Origin: Lingula anatina
Lineage: Eukaryota; Brachiopoda; Lingulata; Lingulida; Lingulidae
Direction of reading: 5' to 3'
Assembly: GCF_001039355.2 (NCBI RefSeq)
Contig: NW_019776094.1
Location: 13,329 to 77,328, forward strand
DNA length: 64,000 nucleotides
The notes beneath the pieces are model-generated. The model saw nothing but the letters and a program-made list of their open reading frames with translations, was not told the DNA's origin and did not search any database. Made by a program: the position numbers and the translations under genes. Within the stretch, counting starts at the first letter, position 1. Every line of letters begins with the position of its first letter. This document shows positions 27,401 to 34,558 of this stretch, piece by piece.

Positions 27401-28432
27401 ATTAAAACTTTATCTAACAACGAAGCGCTTTGCACTTTCGTGGATATCATCATTCGCTGCTAAGCTCCGTGAGTGTTCAGCGCAATTTCAATTTAAATCG
27501 AAAAAAATAAAGTGAATATTTAATTCCCTTTTATAAATTGTTTGCAGAATTGGAAAAAAATCACTGGATGATTTACTCGTAAATATAAACGTTTTGGCCA
27601 TTCGAACCGTTCGCAGTTACTCAGGTAGCGTAATTCGCAACAGATTCAGAGCGTCAGGTGCATAGATAAACAGACACAGGAATTGAAAACATTCCCCCTG
27701 TTCCCATGTTTAGGTAATACAGTTTATCTATTCGCGATTCCATCTTAGTGATTTCATTCAGTCTGCATGCAGCATAAAGTTAAAAGTCTATTTCATGTAC
27801 GAGTATGCTTCATACTTATATGAGCATAAGGTATCAATGCAAAAACCGTGAAATGACTACTACAATATAACGGTAAGACAAACGAGTAAACATATGTACT
27901 AATAGCTTGATTAAGAATCGTTATGATGATTGCTTTATCCTTGTGTTACCACTCTTTCAGAATTTGCGGAAAGAGATCATATACATTGCAGCTTCACACC
28001 TCGTGCATGACGTCTGCTGACATTACCGTACTTAGCTGGGTTTATTTTCGCAACACATCCATATACTCATAACGCTGGTATAAAAAAATTAAAGAATCGA
28101 TATGGTGATTCTGCAGAAAATGATACCGATTTTTGCAAGAAAATAATGGAATAAACGTTTGTCTAAAATGTGAACAAAATGGAAAAATTGGTAATCGATA
28201 CGCTCAGTGCCAGGTCATGTATTACACCCCTTACCTCTAATAAACTTTGTCCAGTGGGTACCAAATTCAGACTAGGTGCGAAGTAAATGAGAGCTAGCTT
28301 TCCACTCTTAATGATTTTATCCAACTCTTCGCCGTCTATGTGATCGATTTGCTCATCAGGCGAGACGCTGTCGAAGTTGACCACCAGAAAGGCCAGCGAT
28401 AGGATAAGCACGACCGACGATCGGAATGCCAT
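3589..28432 (-). CDS. Secreted/luminal protein with three CxxC-less thioredoxin-like domains and TSP3-type calcium repeats (12 exons)
   Basis: Inferred coding exons, 5' to 3' on the minus strand: 28432-28235; 10209-10137, 9793-9693, 9393-8590, 8271-8199, 7843-7743 (or the allelic set 18119-18047 to 15752-15652); 7056-7033; 6036-5755; 5411-5339; 4891-4791; 4602-4555; 3696-3589. All have AG/GT borders and consistent phases, giving about 661 aa. Order: signal peptide, Trx-like 1 (about 33-124), 17 TSP3-like units (125-355), Trx-like 2 (356-450), short TSP3 run, Trx-like 3 (516-610), acidic TSP3 tail ending DSDDVK. Each Trx domain has the FAP strand, a VVDD or IVND strand and GVGKWG...YRGERSG, matching the C-terminal half of PDI and calsequestrin folds. 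The CxxC is absent in all three, so redox activity is unlikely. The aspartate loops should bind calcium. There is no KDEL-type signal, so secretion or luminal retention by another route are both possible. I recognise no named orthologue. Confidence 0.82.
4555..4602 (-). CDS. Exon 11: small acidic exon
   Basis: 48 nt, phase 0 to 0, after a gatag acceptor. Encodes [16 protein letters not shown], clearly related to the first codons of exons 4, 8 and 12. The donor GAG|gttggt is weak, so the 3' border is uncertain. The exon can be skipped in frame. Confidence 0.5.
4791..4891 (-). CDS. Exon 10: end of Trx-like domain 3
   Basis: 101 nt, phase 1 to 0, encoding [20 protein letters not shown] then [14 protein letters not shown]. 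Acceptor ctgcag, donor GAC|gtaagt. Confidence 0.87.
5339..5411 (-). CDS. Exon 9: middle of Trx-like domain 3
   Basis: 73 nt, phase 0 to 1, encoding [20 protein letters not shown] then TNEQ. Donor CAAG|gtaaga. Homologous in length and phase to exons 2 and 5. Confidence 0.86.
5755..6036 (-). CDS. Exon 8: short TSP3-like block and start of Trx-like domain 3
   Basis: 282 nt, 94 codons, phase 0 to 0. Starts [20 protein letters not shown], with about four D-x-D-G-D-G units, then a basic break ([18 protein letters not shown]) and [20 protein letters not shown]. The PDI CxxC position is occupied by NANLV. Same layout as exon 4 but with far fewer repeats. Confidence 0.87.
7033..7056 (-). CDS. Exon 7: 24-nt micro-exon
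   Basis: Between a tttcag acceptor and an AAAG|gttagt donor. Encodes LFVDEDAK in phase 0 on both sides, acidic like the start of the TSP3 blocks. It could be skipped without a frame change. It is supported only by splice signals, phase and composition. Confidence 0.55.
7743..7843 (-). CDS. Exon 6 (allelic copy A): end of Trx-like domain 2
   Basis: 101 nt, phase 1 to 0, ending KIAEYLSD at GAC|gtaagt. It is followed downstream by the 24-nt micro-exon. Confidence 0.83.
8199..8271 (-). CDS. Exon 5 (allelic copy A): middle of Trx-like domain 2
   Basis: 73 nt, phase 0 to 1. Same protein as 16098-16170; the first codon is GAG here and GAA in the other copy. Confidence 0.83.
8508..8572. repeat. CAGA microsatellite
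   Basis: Irregular CAGA/CAGG units in the intron after exon 4, also in the allelic copy at 16422-16484. Confidence 0.8.
8590..9393 (-). CDS. Exon 4 (allelic copy A): TSP3-like repeat block and start of Trx-like domain 2
   Basis: 804 nt, uninterrupted. It starts [15 protein letters not shown] and carries about 17 thirteen-residue D-x-D-G-D-G-I-P-D units, a 39-bp period at DNA level. It ends GENMLQ at CAG|gtaggt. Repeats of this cysteine-free kind resemble bacterial TSP3 and acidic-repeat calcium proteins more than classical thrombospondin repeats, which contain cysteines. The repeats should form calcium-ligating loops. Confidence 0.88.
9693..9793 (-). CDS. Exon 3 (allelic copy A): end of Trx-like domain 1
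   Basis: 101 nt, phase 1 to 0, same protein as 17599-17699 with synonymous changes. The donor is GAG|gtaatt. Confidence 0.83.
9880..10003. repeat. GT and GA microsatellites
   Basis: GT run at 9880-9922, short GT run at about 9958-9972 and GA run at 9975-10003, in the intron between exons 2 and 3. The allele at 17783-17832 has a shorter GT/GA array. Confidence 0.9.
10137..10209 (-). CDS. Exon 2 (allelic copy A): middle of Trx-like domain 1
   Basis: Same 73-nt exon as 18047-18119, with the same protein, here with donor gttggt instead of gtgggt. It lies on the haplotype that also carries the 2.2 kb transposon further upstream in the intron. Confidence 0.82.
12389..12531. other. Assembly gap
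   Basis: 143 consecutive N inside the transposon of copy A. Confidence 0.98.
13291..13505. repeat. 45-bp subterminal tandem repeats inside the transposon
   Basis: Unit starts at 13336, 13381, 13426 and 13472, with a more divergent one near 13291. Each has the pattern ATCGCC..ATTTGATCGGAAAAGG followed by GTTATAA.GACG. Such arrays are typical transposase-binding regions of TIR elements. Confidence 0.75.
15652..15752 (-). CDS. Exon 6 (allelic copy B): C-terminal half of Trx-like domain 2
   Basis: 101 nt, phase 1 to 0, encoding [20 protein letters not shown] then [14 protein letters not shown], with donor GAC|gtaagt. If the 7.1-20.7 kb duplication were real, this exon would splice into another exon 2, giving a thioredoxin domain with no N-terminal third. 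Confidence 0.83.
16098..16170 (-). CDS. Exon 5 (allelic copy B): middle of Trx-like domain 2
   Basis: 73 nt, phase 0 to 1, encoding [20 protein letters not shown] then TKEQ. The acceptor (cttcag) and donor (CAAG|gtgggt) match those of exons 2 and 9. Confidence 0.85.
16503..17306 (-). CDS. Exon 4 (allelic copy B): 17 TSP3-like calcium repeats and start of Trx-like domain 2
   Basis: 804 nt, 268 codons, phase 0 at both ends, no stop. About 17 consecutive 13-residue units of the type D-x-D-G-D-G-I-P-D-x-x-(D/E), all without cysteine. The last 35 residues start Trx-like domain 2 ([20 protein letters not shown], then [15 protein letters not shown]), with no CxxC. The allelic exon at 8590-9393 has the same length and reading frame. 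One visible coding difference is Asp here for Glu in the other copy, in the PDA(D/E)DND unit. Confidence 0.88.
17599..17699 (-). CDS. Exon 3 (allelic copy B): C-terminal half of Trx-like domain 1
   Basis: 101 nt, phase 1 to phase 0. It encodes [20 protein letters not shown] followed by [14 protein letters not shown]. The Y(R)G...S..KIAEFL pattern is the last strands and helix of PDI, Trx and calsequestrin folds. Confidence 0.85.
18047..18119 (-). CDS. Exon 2 (allelic copy B): middle of Trx-like domain 1
   Basis: 73 nt between an acag acceptor and a CAAG|gtgggt donor. Starts in phase 0 and ends in phase 1. It encodes [20 protein letters not shown] and then ARKQ. GVVDD is the central beta strand that PDI-type domains carry as xVDxxxx. 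Same length and phases as exons 5 and 9. Confidence 0.85.
21673..21746. repeat. TA then GA microsatellite
   Basis: About 20 TA units followed by about 16 GA units. Confidence 0.95.
22608..23002 (-). mobile_element. 5'-truncated non-LTR retrotransposon (CR1/L2/Jockey-like) tail
   Basis: On the minus strand 23002-22757 is open for 81 codons to TAA. It encodes the C-terminal end of a LINE reverse-transcriptase [19 protein letters not shown], then [35 protein letters not shown]. The AAP..WN.LP..LR...S...FK..LKT..F signature is characteristic. An ATT-rich microsatellite at about 22608-22625 forms the 3' tail. An in-frame stop just upstream marks it as a dead fragment. Confidence 0.8.
24438..24486. 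repeat. GT/GA microsatellite
   Basis: About 10 GT units followed by about 11 GA units in intron 1. Confidence 0.9.
28235..28432 (-). CDS. Exon 1: signal peptide and start of Trx-like domain 1
   Basis: ATG at 28432. A hydrophobic stretch ([12 protein letters not shown]) follows at about residues 6-17, a typical signal peptide. After it come an acidic linker and [18 protein letters not shown], the first helix and strand of a thioredoxin fold. Where PDI has WCGHC this exon reads SLNLV. It ends LLE in phase 0 at a GAG|gtaagg donor. The next exon lies 10-18 kb away, depending on the allelic copy used. Confidence 0.85.
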
Positions 28433-28551
28433 GTTGCAAACTCCCCTTGCTTAGGCTATGAGGATTCTCCACTTGTCAGAGAAGAGAAACCGTGTGCTAT
28501 TCTCAGAATATTTCGTCTCAAGTTCTTTGACCTACTTTAAGCAGACGATGG

Positions 28552-28567
28552 ATATATATTGACGTCA
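28552..28567 (-). promoter_or_regulatory. Candidate core promoter of the Trx/TSP3 gene
   Basis: On the minus strand a CRE-type palindrome TGACGTCA (28560-28567) is directly followed by an ATATATAT element (28552-28559), about 120 bp upstream of the ATG. This would place transcription start near 28525. Motif-based only. Confidence 0.4.
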
Positions 28568-29701
28568 CGCTCGCGGTGTATATAAGTCTATACTACGACG
28601 AATGTGTATTCTAGAGCTTAAAGCACGTGTACGTATGACGTTTGTTGATACGCTACTTTTGGCAGTCTGTTTAAGTGTCTGCTAACGGGGTTCACATAAC
28701 TTTAAACGACCAAGAAAGTAAAGACAGCAAAACAAGTTAAGATATTCCGTGAATATACTGGTGAGTTATAAAGTAAATATTCATATGAAACGCAGTTAAT
28801 GTATCATATTATCATATGATAAAAGTTAAGCTACGCATTGACAAAATTCTATGTCACAAACATCTTATGAACAAGCCGATGCACAACGTTGTTGCAAATG
28901 GTTAGATGCGACTAACGCCTCCAACTGCGGTCTCGAGATTCCAACCTATCAGTGATGTTGAGAAGATACCGCACTCCAAAAAGGTCAAAAGACTTTTGAC
29001 ATTCTGCTTTTCACTATTGTAAACTTAACAGCTGTATGGCTAAGTGCACCACTTCACTGGCTTACGTGTGACTCATTTATGGAGACTGATACCGAGATTA
29101 TTATGGTGCTCTCTCATTTTTAAGAACTAAATATTTATAGCTCGGTTTTTACTGCTAGTGCGCTGCAAGGCGCACTCACTGAAAGATTTTTTACGAGAAA
29201 AACTCATTCTGACGCAGAGTCTTCTTATTTTACCAATGGCACAGGTACTACGTTTTAAAATCTTATTAATAAAATTAATTAATTATAATTCAAATGCAAT
29301 TTACTACAGGGTTAATTAAACGTTTTGTTTCAATAGTAACCGGGGTTTTACATGAAGCTAACTAGAGATATGCTCTTGTTTTTGGCGAATTCCGCGATAT
29401 CTAAATTAACCCAACCTCCTTAGCTTGAAGAAACAGGGGCTTATTCCACTGGCTCGTTGTCTCTGAATATATGCTCAGTCAGCCTTAGGTACCTTATAGC
29501 CAACATGACGTAGTATGAGTGTTTCCACCTGCCCTATACACCTTGCCATAATTTGACACGTTCACGCCGCGATATTTCTGACTTCTGGTGTAATTATGGA
29601 CCCCTCAATGTAACAAGACACCACCGCATTTAGAAACGATGGTACACCTTGAATATCAAGCTGGTCTTCTGTATTGCAAACATGTCATATAAGCATAATC
29701 C

Positions 29702-29860
29702 TTTTTAGCGTTAAAAGATGTGGACTTCGATTACAAGATAAGGTGTAAATTAATTTAAGCTTTATTTTATTATAAGGAAATCGTTTTAGCGTTAAAAGAT
29801 GTAGAGTTCGATTACAAAATGTGTAAATTAATTTAAACTTTATATCATTATAAGTAATAT
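29702..29860. repeat. Two-copy tandem repeat of about 80 bp
   Basis: Both units share agcgttaaaagatgt, then ttcgattacaa and gtgtaaattaatttaa. They begin at about 29702 and 29785 and have diverged by several substitutions and small indels. Confidence 0.7.
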
Positions 29861-31869
29861 GCCTCTGTAGAATGGCAGTTATCTGTGCTGACTTCCGGCC
29901 TTTGCTTTATTTTCCACTTTGTTTTATCGACTGATAGTTTTCATGGGTGAATTTTAATGATTGCGTCTTAAAATAGCTTTCTCTGCTGCGATAATGAGAT
30001 TGCATCAGGTGCGAATGCTCCGCGCACCTTGACAGCCAAAGCTGCACGCTGCACCGCTTTTGTTAAACACAATTCGTGGTCTTAGCAAACAAAGTCAGAA
30101 ATTAATGAATATCAATAATAATAATAATAAAAAAGAATGAAACCTAGCGTAGTGTATTGGCCACATTTAATATGTATAGGCCAAGCTACAATTGGGTGAC
30201 TAACATTAATGTGCATATGTATTAAAAAACGAAACTGAAATGTCCAATTGTTTCTCCATAAGTTTAAAAACACATATGCGACCGACGTCTTGGACTGAAT
30301 TTGATGCAATTTCGAAATTTCAATTACAGTACTTTTAAATAATGTCAGTTCTACAATGATCAAGTATTCGTTACTTGCATTTTAATCTCATTTGCGTAAA
30401 TTGTAAATAATAACACAACAACATTTTGTTAAAGTATAAACCAGTTTTATTTTTTCACCACCGTGAACATGAAGTCATATGAGTGCCACTCTGAGCAACT
30501 AGCCATCATAATACTGTCTCGTATGTCTGTTAAACAGCTTCATCCAACTAAAGAGTAGCAAAGGGGCTATGCATTTGCATCTCGTGCCTGTATACAGAGA
30601 GTGTGCGAACCTAAAGGCTGTCGGTTTGAGTAACGATCAAAATGTTCACATTTCGAGGGAGTTAAATAACACAGTTACTGTTTGTGAAATGGGACCAGGT
30701 AAAATATGATAAAATGATAGAGTGGTTCAAAAGTTTACACGTCCTTATTTCATGAAAACACAACTGCACGAGATTGCACGGGGGAGATTGATATTTGAAT
30801 CATTTTTATCACCTCTCAAAATGTGAACATCTTTGAAATGTAGGGGTATGACTTTTACTATGTAATAGAAAAGTACCGGTACACCGATTCAGCCCATAAA
30901 ATAGCACTACACTGGCAGACAAAACAAGCTGCATTTATAAAGTGTTTTTGGTATTCATATCACTAAGAGAAGCGGGACGACCAATATTCATTACCAGTCC
31001 AAATTCTAAATACTGTAAATCGAATACTTCTGTCTAGGGTCGCCATCATGTTTTGTTAGCCTTCAATATCCTGGCCAGGCCGTAATGTCAAGAATCAAGT
31101 GCGATATCTTCTACGGAATTAAGAATAAACCATTCAGGTTAGGTGTGTAATTTGAAGGTTAAACAAAGCACATCCGCCTCGTACTACATTCAAGTTTGTG
31201 TTTCTTAACAATCACAACCTTTCTTTCCGGTGGCAGTCTCTCTTACGCCTACGTGTCAGACGTGTGATGGTAAGAAGGGATGAGCGGAAGCTTTACGGTA
31301 CGTGTCTTAACTTAAACTATTACAACTAAAAAGCAAAACCCTCGAGTAAAAGCAAACTAAACCTACAAAACTGAACTCATGTAAAGAGCAAAAATCTGTC
31401 TAAAATTTGTCTCCATTTGAAAAAAAAAAACAGAAATGTTTTCGAAAGCGATGTGAATACACACGTAACACACCAAGTGTTAAGTTGCAATGTTGCACGG
31501 TAGATAAGATGTATCAATTTCATTCAGACGTGTAGAACACCACTTTTAACACATAAAGATCCCATCAAATAAATAAATAAATACAACATACGTCTTCTCT
31601 ACATGAATAATACAACGGTCCACTTGATTGTTGCCCAAACTTCTTTTTTATATTAGAAATTATTGTCAACGCTGACCGTGAACTATCCACACTACAATTG
31701 TCCAGTGAGTTTCGACGAAAGATCGTTACTTAATGTATCGCTTAGTTTGCCTTCAGTTGAGGTGACGCAGTCAGAGTATCAAAAGGAGAGAAACGTCTAG
31801 GAGGCACCGCACACCGCATTATCTGCGCATGTACAGTGCAATTCCAGACTGCCGCGTGGACGTAGCCGC

Positions 31870-32145
31870 TTAAATGTGCCTATAACGGCCGAAGACTATG
31901 CCCTTGTTTTCCTCATCCGTTCTCTCTTCGTACTGTAAGCTGGTGACACCTTGACTGCTCTGGTCCTGGACGGGCATGCCGGCCTTCATGATCCAGCGGT
32001 TGGCGCCCATGGCGGTCATCCCCTTCTGGGAGTCGTACTTGTTTGTACCGAGTTGGAGAGAAGGGGCGCTCATTGCCTCCTGGTCCGGTTCCAGGAGATT
32101 GACTTCCTTCACTGGACGAGGGGTGCCAAACATGGTCATTCCTTT
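31870..32145 (-). CDS. Alternative 3' end E, exon E4 (stop)
   Basis: 276 nt, starts KGMTMFGTPRPVKEV after a ttttag acceptor. Contains one full repeat (LQLGTNKYDSQKGMTAMGAN) and ends GIVFGRYRHI*. About 125 bp around the stop match the end of exon D with only a few substitutions. A far AATAAA (minus strand, about 30448) could end the 3' UTR. Confidence 0.85.
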   Translation of the reverse strand, partial: KGMTMFGTPRPVKEVNLLEPDQEAMSAPSLQLGTNKYDSQKGMTAMGANRWIMKAGMPVQDQSSQGVTSLQYEERTDEENKGIVFGRYRHI

Positions 32146-32877
32146 CTAAAAACATATGATAGCAAATGAAGGCAATTAGTATTGTTTTGCACTTGTTTTT
32201 CTGAAACAGGAAAAAGCACATTCCTCTGCCCCCCCTCCCTACACATCTATCTCGTTCTTTACATGGTGTTTAGGCTATCTGGTATTTTCTTATAAATGGT
32301 AATCAATATCAGAGGGGAACAGATAAATAAAAAACAACCTCCAAAGCCATTACAAAGAAGAATTTTGACTTCATTAGCCCCGTGTTCTATTTGAAAAATG
32401 CCGTCCGTCAAAGGCAAAGGGAACGTCTCATTCAGATGATATTGTTCACCTACCTGAGAATCGAATTTGTTTGTTCCGCACTGGAGGTTGATGGTCGCCT
32501 TTCCTTCAGCCGATGCCTCATCTACCTTCATGTCAGACACGTGGCGGATTCCACCCATGGCAGACATACCTGGAAATCAAATATTCCAATAAATGTCACA
32601 CGCTCTTATTTTCAATAATAACGAAAGGTATACAGAAAGCAATTATAGTATATAGCTATCAAATGTATCATCTATTATCTGCAAGAATGTCTGTTTCCAT
32701 AGTTTTCTAAGTTTTCATTTTAGTCGATATGTGACCCTATATATTGGCTGAGGCTGTATCACATTAATATAATAATGGTACTGATCAGCGTGCATTAAAT
32801 ACAGTGCACGCTGATCAGTACCATTATCACATTAATATAATAATGGTACTGATCAGCGTGCATTAAATACAGTGCAG

Positions 32878-32915
<38 letters not shown>

Positions 32916-34490
32916 GTAATAATAATAATAATAATAATAATTTCTCACCTTTTTGGGAGGCATACTGGTTTGTTCCCATCTGCGTGCTAATGACATTAGC
33001 GCCATCTTTGTCCTGTTCCGGTTGGTTCTTTGTCATGTCAGACACGTGGCGGATTGCGCCCATGGCGGTCATACCTGCAAATACATTATCGTTGATATAT
33101 AGACACATGTGTCACTTTGAAGACCGTACATTTTGCCGTACATTGTGCGATGAATATTCGGGAATTCCCTTAATCAGTTCTTCATTGTTATTATGAGATG
33201 CGAATTCAACTAAGTTTGCCATAATGACACTGTTAGTCTGCTCGAAAGAAGCCAAAAAGTATAATTGAAAACTGACCCAGAAAAACAGATTGAGAATATA
33301 TTTATCAATAAACTTGAAAAATGGCTAGCTTTAGTCGCCTGAATTTTTTCTGTATTCAGACATAGCCTATTCCAAAAACGATCACTCCATGTCTAGGTGT
33401 TTTGTTTTTCAGATAAAAACAAAACAAAACAACATACCCTTCTGAGAGTCGAACTTATTGGTGCCAGTCTGTAGCCAGAGCTCTCCTTGGGAATTCTGAT
33501 CTTGTTTCTCCAGCTTCATGTCGGAAACGTGTCTGATAGAGCCAAACCCGGTCATTCCCTTCTGGCTGTCAAACTGGTTGGAACCATATTGGAGAGACAC
33601 GAAGGACTGGGTATTCGGGTCACCCACAGCTTTCACTCTGAAAGCACAGGAAGCGGACGCTTACAACATGGGGAGCACGTGAATTAGGGGGGCAAGCGGA
33701 TTTGTTAACTGTTAATCAGTATTATAACCAGCACACGGCTGAAGACCGCATAGTAACCAAGAGGTTTGTTTTTCTATTTTTTTTCCTTATTTGTTTTCTG
33801 TTCTCTTTTTCCTGGTTAAAACATGCATCCGGTGTCATGGATAGATTCTCCAGTGAAAATAAAACCACGATATTTTTCTATGCTGTGGATTGGTTGAGGT
33901 AAAAAACGATAGCTTGCATTCTGGCTGCATGTATGGCCGCCACTCATGAATATCAACCATCAGCATTTATTCATACGAAACAATTTTAGGAACAAAATGT
34001 GTATGTGCATTCTAGGTGAGAATAAAACGTGTATGTAACATGAAAGAAACAAGAAAGAAATCAACTGATAAGTATATAACTGGTGCGAAAAGGATAGAGG
34101 CGGTAGTAAATTATGTGATATTAGCAGTGCATAATGTATACGGCACATGGTTGAGCAAAGTGTGTGGACTATTAATTGTTACCACAGATGAGCGTTTATT
34201 TGAAAATGAACTCTAAACAAATAATACATTTCTAAAGAAAATTGCGCTCTAATCATAATGTGTTTGGTCAATGATCTAGCTTAATTAACCAGGTATATGT
34301 GGTATTTGACTAATTCCAAACATCACAAAATTAACCAAGGCATATTTATAAACTATTTTAGTGTGTGCAATCGCTATAGTGCTTGCTAAATAACGCCTCA
34401 GAACGATTATAGCAAATCATTAACAACCCATATCCGTTTCAAAAACGTTTTTGCCGACATCAATAGTTCTACGTTACCCTTGAACATAAG

Positions 34491-34558
<68 letters not shown>

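Larger units (their letters stand above)
18120..28234 (-). other. Intron 1 of the Trx/TSP3 gene
   Basis: About 10 kb with no further thioredoxin or TSP3 exon visible. Holds the end of the allelic duplication (to 20748), TA/GA microsatellites, a truncated LINE tail and a GT/GA microsatellite at about 24438-24486. Otherwise AT-rich with no supported gene. Confidence 0.6.
28433..31869. other. Spacer between the Trx/TSP3 gene and the calponin gene
   Basis: No supported coding region. Contains the promoter area of the first gene (28.4-28.7 kb), a two-copy repeat at 29.7-29.86 kb, and a TTTATT at about 30448 (AATAAA on the minus strand) that could end the longest calponin 3' UTR. Confidence 0.5.
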
